64,000 nucleotides of DNA from Clostridiales bacterium CHKCI001 (GTDB taxonomy: Bacteria > Bacillota > Clostridia > Lachnospirales > Lachnospiraceae): positions 62,001 to 126,000 of the forward strand of contig FCNS01000046.1 of the NCBI GenBank assembly GCA_900045905.1, written 5' to 3'. This document shows, one piece after another, positions 25,150-33,022 of this stretch. How positions within the stretch are numbered: position 1 is the stretch's first letter; every line of letters begins with the position of its first letter. The position numbers and the translations under genes were made by a program. Under the pieces are notes generated by a model that saw only the letters and a program-made list of their open reading frames with translations, had not been told where the DNA came from and made no database searches.

Positions 25150-27411
25150 ATGACGATAATGATTTTTTCCAAGAAAGTGTCTACAAAAAGAATTCATCCA
25201 AGCTGGAAATTAATGATTTCATACAGTATTTTGCTTGTTCTCATTCTTGCTGTTGGACTTTATTTGTACAACATCACAAAAAAGGATATTGTGACAAATG
25301 CACAAAATCAGAATAGGCTCCATTTATCCAGCACGATTAACAGTATGGACACCCAATTCAAAGCAATGAATAATCTGGCACTCTCAATTGTAAGAAATTC
25401 GGATCTGACGGAACTTGCTCGAATGTCTGCGTCCTCTCCAAATTTTCATTTGAAAGCATATGAAGGTAAATCAAACATGTATGCATTTTCACCGATGTGT
25501 CAACTACTACCAATTGAAAACTTTTTTATCTATATGCCACAGAGTGGTTATATCCTTTCTCCTTATCAATTTACAAGTATGGACTTTTACTATCGGGAAC
25601 ATAATATGAGTATGGAACATTATGGACAGTGGAAAGATACGCTTGTGAATCCTGAAATGCAACTTCAATTTCTCCCTTTGAGTAATTATAACAGTAACAA
25701 TAAAAATTTTCTTTATATTATGTCATTAGATAATTATCTTTTTTACAGTATGCCAGCTTACTTATGTTTCATCATAGATTATGAAGCTATCACACAGTTT
25801 TTTTCTGACATTGAATTTTCTAATGGCAAATATTTATATGTAACAAATAATTCTGGAGAATATCAATTTTCAATTGGAGAACCCCCAAAATATTCTGCTG
25901 ACCTTGCTTATATTTCTACTTTTGACTATATAGATGACACGGTTTCCCATACATTTGGAACGGAAACAATCAATGTTATTCGCTATACTTCTTCCACAAA
26001 TAGTTGGATCTACTACCTATTAGAACCACAAAGTATTGTTAGTTCTTCTCTGAACCAGTATAGAAACATGTTTCTGTTAACCATTCTTTCTGGTTTATGT
26101 ATTGGAATTATTCTTCTTTATTTTTTAAGCAAGCATAATGCACAGCCTGTGATTCAATTGGATGCCCAGCTGCAAGACTCTATTTTCCGAACACATGAGT
26201 TAGAATCAGTCCTTGAAAAGCAGCAACCACTCATCCAAAATTCCTATATTCGCAATATTATGCTTGGACGAATTTCTACTCGTGGTGAAATGGACTACAT
26301 CCAGAACTACCTTGGACTAACGAAAACAGGTGTCAAATACTATGTTTTATACATAGTCGCCTATTTGGACGAAACTTCTAAGTTGGATGACGATATTTCA
26401 TCTTTTTTGGATGAATCGGAAGAATTTATTCTATCTTCAGTCTCATCTCATCACACAAATATTATTTCTTGCCTTGAAAAATATTTTGGAGATCCTCTCT
26501 ACTTGTTTAATCCAAAGCGGCATAATTATGCACTCTTGCTGATGGAACCTTCTGATACTCAATCCAGTCCTTCGCTTTCAGAAAAATTTCTGGACTTTCA
26601 TAATGAGATGCTGGAACGCTACTCCATTTGGACCATTGGAGGCACTGGTAACCCAAACCATTTTCTTGGAAACACATGGAAATCGTTTCAGCAAGCACAA
26701 AAAGCGGTTAGTTATGCCTCTAACTCACATATCCTATACAACTATGATTCTCTTGATTTGAGCTCTGATATTTATTATTACCCTTCTCAATTAGAAGAAT
26801 CACTAATTAATTTTATTTCTGCTGGTAATTTGGAACAAACAGAAGAAATCTTCAAATTTATTCACAGAGAAAACTTAGAGAAACGTTCTCTTTCTTATCC
26901 TAAAATGCAGACTCTACTTATGGAGTTACACAATACACTTGCCAAAATCCGATACACTATATCTGATGCCGAGACAAATGAACTAATTGCAAATGTCGAT
27001 CACAAGTTGAAAGAATACCTTTCTTTAAAGCAATTAGAAGATATTGCCAGTGATTTATGTAAATTTTTCTCTGGTCGTTCTTCTAAAAAACAGACAATTA
27101 CCAATATACAATCTTATATTCATGAGAACTTTAAAGATTCCTCTCTTTGCTTGGCTAAGCTCTCGGACGAGTTCGGATTATCGGAAAGCTACCTCTCTTA
27201 TTTGTTCAAAGAGGGAACTGGAGAAAATTTTTCCATGTATTTAGAGCGCATCCGAATGGATGAAGCTATGAAACTTGTTAAAGAATCTTCTGCCGCTCTT
27301 TCCTCTCTTTATTTGGAGGTTGGATACAATAACGCAAACAGTTTTCGGCGTGCCTTTAAAAAAACATTCGGCATGTCTGCCAAAGCAGTGCGTGATAATA
27401 TGAATCAATAA
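25150..27411 (+). CDS. Membrane-anchored AraC-family regulator with extracellular sensor
   Basis: From the ATG at 25150 (AGGAAAGGAT upstream) the protein is 753 aa. A membrane helix (ISYSILLVLILAVGLYLYN, about 24-42) is followed by a ~270-residue extracytoplasmic sensor region and a second helix (MFLLTILSGLCIGIILLYFL, about 320-340). A cytoplasmic linker domain comes next, and the C-terminal ~100 residues hold two AraC helix-turn-helix units (SLCLAKLSDEFGLSESYLSY; LYLEVGYNNANSFRRAFKK). Such proteins sense sugars outside the cell and activate adjacent transporter operons. It is divergent from the importer operon and 12 bp upstream of a serine hydrolase gene. An ATG at 25159 is an alternative start. 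Confidence 0.92.
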   Translation: MTIMIFSKKVSTKRIHPSWKLMISYSILLVLILAVGLYLYNITKKDIVTNAQNQNRLHLSSTINSMDTQFKAMNNLALSIVRNSDLTELARMSASSPNFHLKAYEGKSNMYAFSPMCQLLPIENFFIYMPQSGYILSPYQFTSMDFYYREHNMSMEHYGQWKDTLVNPEMQLQFLPLSNYNSNNKNFLYIMSLDNYLFYSMPAYLCFIIDYEAITQFFSDIEFSNGKYLYVTNNSGEYQFSIGEPPKYSADLAYISTFDYIDDTVSHTFGTETINVIRYTSSTNSWIYYLLEPQSIVSSSLNQYRNMFLLTILSGLCIGIILLYFLSKHNAQPVIQLDAQLQDSIFRTHELESVLEKQQPLIQNSYIRNIMLGRISTRGEMDYIQNYLGLTKTGVKYYVLYIVAYLDETSKLDDDISSFLDESEEFILSSVSSHHTNIISCLEKYFGDPLYLFNPKRHNYALLLMEPSDTQSSPSLSEKFLDFHNEMLERYSIWTIGGTGNPNHFLGNTWKSFQQAQKAVSYASNSHILYNYDSLDLSSDIYYYPSQLEESLINFISAGNLEQTEEIFKFIHRENLEKRSLSYPKMQTLLMELHNTLAKIRYTISDAETNELIANVDHKLKEYLSLKQLEDIASDLCKFFSGRSSKKQTITNIQSYIHENFKDSSLCLAKLSDEFGLSESYLSYLFKEGTGENFSMYLERIRMDEAMKLVKESSAALSSLYLEVGYNNANSFRRAFKKTFGMSAKAVRDNMNQ

Positions 27412-27423
27412 GGAGAATATAGA

Positions 27424-28854
27424 ATGTCATTTATAATTACATCCCCAGAATCAGTGGGAATTCGATCGGAATCCATTTCTTCCCTTTTGGAAGAATTACA
27501 GGAGAATCACGTCCCTGTCCACTCGATTCTTATTGCACGATATGGAAAACCAGTTTTTGAAACTTATTTTTCCCCATGTAAAGAAGACGAGCTGCACCGC
27601 ATGTTCTCGATTAGTAAGAGTTTTACTTCTCTTGCAATTGGTCTTCTTGCAGAGGAACAGCGCCTTACTTTAGACGATAAAATTATTCAATACTTTCCAG
27701 AATATGTTCCAGAGCATCCGCATCCATGGCTTGCTAATATGACAATCCGTGATATGCTGACAATGTGTACTTGTCACAGTTCTACCACTTATAAGATTGA
27801 TCCTCATAAAAATTGGGTAGAAAGTTTCTTTACAACAAAACCAACTCATCCATCAGGAGGAGTATTCTTATATGACACCTCTTCCTCCCATACATTATGT
27901 GCACTTGTCGAAAAGTTAACTGGAATGCCTATGATTGAGTATTTAAAAGAAAAAGTGTTACTTCAAATCGGATGTTCCAAAGAATCCTATTTTCTTACTG
28001 ATCCATTTGGAACTTCTATGGGAGGAAGTGGCCTTATGATGTCTTCCCGTGATTTAATGCGTTTGTCCATTCTGATTGCAAATCATGGACGTACTTTGGA
28101 TGGACAACAATTAATTCCAGAATCCTATCTTAAAGAAGCAACTTCCTGCCACATTGACACCCAGTTAACCGCTCCTTCTCTTGAAGAATCGCAAGGCTAT
28201 GGCTATCAATTTTGGAGAACACGTCACAATGGATTCGCATGTTATGGAATGGGTGGGCAATACGCTATTTTCCTTCCAGACTATGATTTAATTTTTGTTA
28301 CTACTGCTGATACACAAGAACAAAAAGGAGGAAATCAGCTTATTTTTAATGCCCTCTATAATAATATTTTACCAGCATTATCGGATTATCCGCTTTCTGA
28401 AAATAAAACAGCCCAACAAATTCTTTCCAATCAATGCAGTCAACTTTCTTTACCAATTGTTCAGGGAAAAATTACAAGTGAATTATCCTCTTTGATCTCT
28501 GGACATATCTTTTATCTATCAGAATGCGGTCTTTTTGACCAATGTATATTACAATTTTATACCGATCAAACAGGTTTATTTCAAATCCATATCAATGATA
28601 ATTGGTATAAGCTTCCATTTGGAATTGGAAAACTTATAACAGGAAATTTTCCAATTTACAACCAACGCTATGCTGCAAGCGGCGCATGGACGGCCCCTAA
28701 TTCCTTTTATTTTAAATGCCAACTGCTTGATGAGTGTGTTGGAAGTGTTCATTTTTATTTTTCTTTTTCAGAAAATCAGCTTAGCTTATTTATGAAAAAA
28801 GCCGTGGAAGATTCTTTTTCAGAATTCCAAGGCTTTGTAACTGGTCATTTATAA
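27424..28854 (+). CDS. Serine hydrolase of the beta-lactamase class C / esterase family
   Basis: This 476-aa protein has the SxxK nucleophile motif S62-I-S-K65 (FSISKSFTSL). A tyrosine motif of the family lies in FLYDTSSSHTL, and a GMGGQ turn takes the place of the KTG/HTG box. Such proteins are usually esterases or peptidases, not drug-resistance enzymes. No signal peptide is visible. The last ~140 residues are a separate beta-rich region. AAGGAGAATATAGA precedes the ATG. It lies 12 bp after the AraC gene, in the same transcript, and ends 2 bp from the convergent alpha/beta hydrolase. Context suggests removal of ester groups from pectin fragments, but the substrate is unknown. Confidence 0.85.
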   Translation: MSFIITSPESVGIRSESISSLLEELQENHVPVHSILIARYGKPVFETYFSPCKEDELHRMFSISKSFTSLAIGLLAEEQRLTLDDKIIQYFPEYVPEHPHPWLANMTIRDMLTMCTCHSSTTYKIDPHKNWVESFFTTKPTHPSGGVFLYDTSSSHTLCALVEKLTGMPMIEYLKEKVLLQIGCSKESYFLTDPFGTSMGGSGLMMSSRDLMRLSILIANHGRTLDGQQLIPESYLKEATSCHIDTQLTAPSLEESQGYGYQFWRTRHNGFACYGMGGQYAIFLPDYDLIFVTTADTQEQKGGNQLIFNALYNNILPALSDYPLSENKTAQQILSNQCSQLSLPIVQGKITSELSSLISGHIFYLSECGLFDQCILQFYTDQTGLFQIHINDNWYKLPFGIGKLITGNFPIYNQRYAASGAWTAPNSFYFKCQLLDECVGSVHFYFSFSENQLSLFMKKAVEDSFSEFQGFVTGHL

Positions 28855-28856
28855 AC

Positions 28857-29675
28857 TTATTTTAATCCATTGATCCATTCTCCAGCCATGTCAGGCCAGC
28901 ACTGGCAACGTGGCTGGATATCTTTTTCACAATTCATTCTGGCTGTCTCTTTATCTCCAAGAGAAATTCCATGTGGACCATATGGGAAAATATGCATTTC
29001 TAAAGAAATATTATGCTGTTTTAATTTCATTGCAAGCAGCAAACTATTTTCTACTGGAACGGTATTATCTTCATAAGTATGCCATAAAAACACTGGAGGA
29101 GTATATTCTGTTACTTGCTCCTCCAAGGAAAGTTTTTTCATTAACTCTGGTTCCATTGTTTGCCCTGTCAGCATCTCAAAGGAACCTCTATGAGCAAATT
29201 CTCCACTTGTAATTACTGGATATGCCAAAATCATTCCATTTGGCTGAATCATCTGAGCAGTTGTTCCTAATTCTTCTCGTATCCATTCTTCATTCCAAAA
29301 CATTCCAAGACATCCTGCAAGATGTCCTCCTGCGGAAAATCCACACAAAATGATTTTATTCTGATCTACTTTCCACTCTTGTGCATGTTCTCGAATTTCC
29401 TTTACCGATGCAGCAAGCTCTAACAATGCCTGTGGAAATACCACTTCTGAACCCACATGATAATCTAATACACAAGCATGAAATCCCATTCCCATAAACT
29501 TTAATGCTACAGGCTCCGCTTCTCTTTCAGAAACATGATTATATCCTCCTCCAGGACAGATTACAACCATTGGACGTTTTAAGTTCGGATCTGCTGACTC
29601 TAAGTTTTCTAAAAGATAAATTCCCAGCTTCGCTTCCATTCCGTTCACTGAAATGATTTTTTTTTCTACCTTCAT
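28857..29675 (-). CDS. Alpha/beta hydrolase, acetyl-esterase-like
   Basis: This 272-aa protein has an oxyanion loop PGGGYNHVSEREAEP (41-55) and nucleophile S114 in CGFSAGGHLAG. A late acid region (WHTYEDNTVPVENS) and a histidine in FPYGPHGISLG complete a likely triad. The layout matches the BD-FAE/acetyl-xylan-esterase-like branch acting on plant-polysaccharide esters. It lacks a signal peptide. TTTAGGAGGTAGTT precedes the ATG. It is monocistronic and convergent with the serine hydrolase. Its upstream region shares sequence with the GH28/CE8 promoter region, which supports membership in the pectin regulon. Confidence 0.88.
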   Translation of the reverse strand: MKVEKKIISVNGMEAKLGIYLLENLESADPNLKRPMVVICPGGGYNHVSEREAEPVALKFMGMGFHACVLDYHVGSEVVFPQALLELAASVKEIREHAQEWKVDQNKIILCGFSAGGHLAGCLGMFWNEEWIREELGTTAQMIQPNGMILAYPVITSGEFAHRGSFEMLTGQTMEPELMKKLSLEEQVTEYTPPVFLWHTYEDNTVPVENSLLLAMKLKQHNISLEMHIFPYGPHGISLGDKETARMNCEKDIQPRCQCWPDMAGEWINGLK

Positions 29676-29830
29676 AACTACCTCCTAAATTTTATATTTT
29701 TATCATAACTTTTTTTGCTCTATTTTACAACCCTTAGAATTTTACATTATAACTGTCATTTTTCTAGCATAGACAAACTTGTCCCATGATACACTATAAT
29801 AAAGGAATGTACTACTAGAAAGGATTTTTC

Positions 29831-30619
29831 ATGAAATTATCCCGCAATATTAAATTTCACAAAGGTAAATGGATGGAAAACGGTTTAATTTGGATGGCCG
29901 CATTTTTTTTAATTCTCGGAGCTGTTTTATACATACCATCAGTTGTTTATGTTAGTAGTACCGTAGGAGAGCGAGAACTTCCAATTTACAGCGTAGACAC
30001 TGAAAAAAAGCAAGTCGCACTAAGTTTTGATGCCGCTTGGGGAAATGAAGATACCCAACAATTATTATCCATTCTAGCAAAATACAAAGTTCATGTCACC
30101 TTTTTTATGACTGGAGGATGGGTTAATTCCTATCCAGAGGATGTGAAAGCAATTTTGGCTGCTGGACACGACCTCGGTAATCATAGTGAAAATCATAAAG
30201 AAATGAGTAAACTTTCTAAAAGTGAAATAAAAGAAGAACTCATGTCTGTTCACGATAAGGTCAAAGAGTTAACAGGATATGATATGTTTCTTTTCCGTCC
30301 TCCATACGGAGATTATAATAATCAACTTATTACAACTGCAAAAGACTGCGGTTATTATACAGTCCAATGGTCTGTGGACAGCCTGGATTGGAAAGATTAT
30401 GGAGCAGAAAGTATTATAAAAACAGTCACACAACACAAAGCATTGGATAACGGAGCTATTATTCTAATGCATAATGGTGCAAAATATACAAAAGATGCCT
30501 TAGAAACAGTTATTACAACATTACAGCAAAATGGCTATGAAATTGTCCCTATTTCTCAACTCATTTATAAAGATAATTACCATATGGATCATACTGGAAA
30601 ACAAATTTTAAACCAATAA
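29831..30619 (+). CDS. Polysaccharide deacetylase, PdaB-like (CE4)
   Basis: This 262-aa protein has one N-terminal membrane helix (about 18-40) and then a NodB-type deacetylase domain. Motif 1 is SFDAAWG with catalytic-type D67. Motif 2 is GNHSENH with metal histidines H118 and H122. Motif 3 is RPPYG at 156-160, and a late LMHNG carries the last histidine. The second aspartate of the usual FDDG is replaced by alanine, as I recall for PdaB/sporulation-type members. It probably trims acetyl groups from peptidoglycan or a related glycan at the membrane surface. AAAGGATTTTTC precedes the ATG. It is divergent from the esterase at 28857. Confidence 0.88.
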   Translation: MKLSRNIKFHKGKWMENGLIWMAAFFLILGAVLYIPSVVYVSSTVGERELPIYSVDTEKKQVALSFDAAWGNEDTQQLLSILAKYKVHVTFFMTGGWVNSYPEDVKAILAAGHDLGNHSENHKEMSKLSKSEIKEELMSVHDKVKELTGYDMFLFRPPYGDYNNQLITTAKDCGYYTVQWSVDSLDWKDYGAESIIKTVTQHKALDNGAIILMHNGAKYTKDALETVITTLQQNGYEIVPISQLIYKDNYHMDHTGKQILNQ

Positions 30620-30717
30620 GGATAATATCTCAAATCCAGAAAATATCAAGAATTGAATATATGATAAGTATCCCCCTGCTAGTGCTATAATTGAAGTGCT
30701 AGCAGAGGATTATTACT

Positions 30718-30882
30718 TGAACGCAGAATGGGCAGTTCCCCGCTTCAAGTGCGTGGAGCACTAAGCGGTGGGATGGCATGCCTGTGTCAGTGGGGGATTA
30801 GGAAAGCCCACACTGACAAGCTGCAAATCAACCTGCGTTCATGAGAAAGTAGCGAAGTGGATTCCGAGTGTCCGCTTTACTA
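30718..30882 (+). repeat. ~165-bp structured dispersed repeat, copy A
   Basis: It reads from TGAACGCAGAATGGGCAG to GTCCGCTTTACTAG. Predicted hairpins include CCCGCTT/AAGCGGTGGG enclosing AGTGC/GCACT, then TGTCAGTG/CACTGACA, and an end hairpin with TCCGCTT. Copy B is its inverted partner. Confidence 0.85.
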
Positions 30883-31235
30883 GAAAATAAGTATTTACAA
30901 TTACAATTTTTTCCATAATTTGACTATATAACACTATTATCGACAGTAAATATTTTTATAATATTGTATTACTACCAAAAAATATTTAAATATTTAAATT
31001 TATTCTATCATTTTTCCAATCTATATTGAATTTCTTATATACACATGATATAATTAATAATATATAGGCTGGAAGATTTTCATAGAATTTATACAGTCAT
31101 CAGACTTGAATTTTCATTTCCGATATGCGAAACGCAATTTCCAAGACTAAAGTTACTCAAGACGATTCTAAATAATTTCACTGAATCCAATCCCCATTGA
31201 ACAATCAACAATCCATTTACTTTTATTAACTATTC

Positions 31236-31289
31236 GTTCAGCACTGAAAATAATCTTTTCTTGACAGCTGAACAAATAGCCTTTATAGA
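31236..31289 (+). promoter_or_regulatory. Promoter with inverted repeat at the unknown gene
   Basis: TTGACA (31261-31266), a 17-bp spacer and TATAGA (31284-31289) put the transcription start near 31296, only about 3-9 nt before the candidate ATGs. GTTCAGC (31236-31242) and GCTGAAC (31267-31273) are perfect inverted arms around the -35 box, a possible operator. Confidence 0.6.
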
Positions 31290-31304
31290 TTGCGAGTGAT
31301 GCTA

Positions 31305-32705
31305 ATGATTATTTATTGTACAAAAATTCCTGTTAAAAATTCTCTAAATACAATTACTTTTATTGAATTGGCAATTCAATGGAATCAGAGCAGTTGTTAC
31401 GATGCTATCCCTAACCTTTCATGGGATGGCAGCAGCTCTTATACCGCAGAATATAACCACCGAAAATTTTGTATACAAGTATTAGAAGAAGACCATATTA
31501 TAGCGATACACTTTGAACACGAAGAACCAAATGACGTTCTCTGGAGCCACGACTTCATCCTTCATGACAAAGAAGAGCCATATCCAACGCTTTCTATACA
31601 AATTTTACGTGAAACTCGTAGCAACCTGCCATTTGTACCTGATGGAAAACCACCCCGTTTTGTCTGTATGCTTTTAGATGCTGGATATGGAGCGATGGAT
31701 TATGAGCTTCCTGTTTCTAATCAGGCAATCCCAATCACATTTTCCAATTATTCTATTATTAGAGACTTAATTTTCCAACGACGCCACTATTATCTCCCTA
31801 TCGTTTATGTAACTCTCCATTGGGGCAATTATATTATTTCTCCCCATGAGCTTGCAAAACGCCTTCAGGGAATTGCACATGTGTTATATGAGACGACATA
31901 TGCAATTTCTAAGAAACTACAAAAAGATACTGCAGGAAAAAATCCACATACAGGTTTGATTGGTTTATACTGTACTACATCTTCTAAAATTTATCAACCT
32001 AAGGATTATGCATCCTCCCAAATCTTTTGTAAGCATCTTTATCATACAATTCAACAACATTATCTGATGAATTTTCGTCTCCTCTATAATGAAACTTGGT
32101 CAGGGCTTCAAAATATTATTTTACAGCGACGTACGGAACGGCTTATGCGAGAAAAGCAAAATACAGAAATGGAAATGGAACAATACATTAACAACTTTGA
32201 TGAAGAAATACAGGGCTATAAAAATGCCCTAGAAACGATGTACCGAAAAGTACAGGCACTAACCATTGAAAACAACCAGCTTCGTAACAATCAATCTCAA
32301 CTTATCGAAGGTACTCCCATTCTTATTAAAGGAAACGAAGAAGACCTTTATCCAGGTGAGATTCAAGATTTCGTCTGCGATATACTAAAAACAGAACTCA
32401 TACATGCAATTGATCACACAAGAAGAAAAGATGTGCTTACTTCTCTTGTAAATGCCAATCATACTTCCTATCCGCGTCAAAAAAAGCGTGAAGCAGTAAA
32501 GAATACATTAAAATCCTATACTGGTATGACAAGTACAATACGCAAACGACTAGAAGATATTGGGTTTACAATTGACAGTACAAGTCCTCATCATAAGATT
32601 ACTTTTGAAGGAGATGAGCGATACACATTTGCACTTAGTAAATCCCCAGGGGATGCTCGAGGTAATAAAAATGCCGCAAATAAAATCATCACATTATTCC
32701 TGTAA
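31305..32705 (+). CDS. Unrecognised protein with coiled coil, bracketed by inverted repeats
   Basis: I do not recognise this family. From the ATG at 31305 the product is 466 aa; in-frame ATG at 31299 and TTG at 31290 are alternatives. Residues 1-230 are a soluble alpha/beta region with LPIVYVT (164-170) and ELAKRLQGIAHVLYE. Residues about 276-335 are strongly charged and heptad-like, a coiled coil. The C-terminal ~120 residues form a basic domain with GFTIDSTSPHHKITFEGD and ARGNKNAANKI. The SPHHKI turn recalls the dsRBD-like HicA fold, but that is a weak resemblance. There are no membrane segments. It stands alone, with a near-leaderless promoter, between inverted copies A and B of the ~165-bp repeat. 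It is a candidate accessory or defence gene. Confidence 0.7.
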   Translation: MIIYCTKIPVKNSLNTITFIELAIQWNQSSCYDAIPNLSWDGSSSYTAEYNHRKFCIQVLEEDHIIAIHFEHEEPNDVLWSHDFILHDKEEPYPTLSIQILRETRSNLPFVPDGKPPRFVCMLLDAGYGAMDYELPVSNQAIPITFSNYSIIRDLIFQRRHYYLPIVYVTLHWGNYIISPHELAKRLQGIAHVLYETTYAISKKLQKDTAGKNPHTGLIGLYCTTSSKIYQPKDYASSQIFCKHLYHTIQQHYLMNFRLLYNETWSGLQNIILQRRTERLMREKQNTEMEMEQYINNFDEEIQGYKNALETMYRKVQALTIENNQLRNNQSQLIEGTPILIKGNEEDLYPGEIQDFVCDILKTELIHAIDHTRRKDVLTSLVNANHTSYPRQKKREAVKNTLKSYTGMTSTIRKRLEDIGFTIDSTSPHHKITFEGDERYTFALSKSPGDARGNKNAANKIITLFL

Positions 32706-32725
32706 AAAATTTCCGTCTTAGCACC

Positions 32726-32893
32726 CTAGTAAAGCAGACACTCGGAATCTGCTTCACTACTTCCTCGTGAACGCAAGCTGCTTTGCAGCTTGTCAGTGTG
32801 GACTTTCCTAATCCCCCACTGACACGGACATCCCCATCCCACCGCTTAGTGCTCTACGCACTTGAAGCGGGGGACTGCCCGTTCTGCGTTCAC
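32726..32893 (-). repeat. ~165-bp structured dispersed repeat, copy B
   Basis: Read on the minus strand it matches copy A over its whole length, from the AACGCAGAACGGGCAG end to the GCTTTACTAG end. It begins 20 bp after the stop codon of the unknown gene. Together with copy A it brackets that gene in inverted orientation. Confidence 0.85.
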
Positions 32894-32907
32894 ATAAAAA
32901 CAGTGTG

Positions 32908-32962
32908 TATCACGATAATAAAACACGGTTTTAGCAGCTATAACAGTTACTAAAGCCGTGTT
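32908..32962 (-). terminator. DUF445 gene terminator plus post-terminator motif
   Basis: Arms 32922-32934 and 32950-32962 pair over 13 bp with one wobble. The minus strand continues TTTTATTATCGTGATA (to 32908). Confidence 0.8.
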
Positions 32963-33022
32963 CTTATGCAATCAAATCCTCTTTTACAGCACTCTCTATC
33001 GGTTATACTAAATTTCGTCCTA

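Larger units (their letters stand above)
30620..31304. other. Long intergenic region upstream of the unknown gene
   Basis: The first ~100 bp hold a hairpin with CTGCTAG/CTAGCAG arms (30676-30705), possibly a weak terminator. Copy A of the ~165-bp repeat follows. About 350 bp of very AT-rich sequence then lead to a promoter at 31261-31289. No convincing coding frame was seen. Confidence 0.6.
32706..33022. other. Intergenic region between the unknown gene and the DUF445 gene
   Basis: It holds repeat copy B and the DUF445 terminator at 32922-32962. No protein-coding frame was seen. Confidence 0.6.

Noticed and set aside
30718-32893. Complete IS element with the unknown gene as transposase
   Set aside because: The protein has no DDE, Y1, serine-recombinase or TnpB zinc-finger motif, and copy C of the repeat exists without any such gene.
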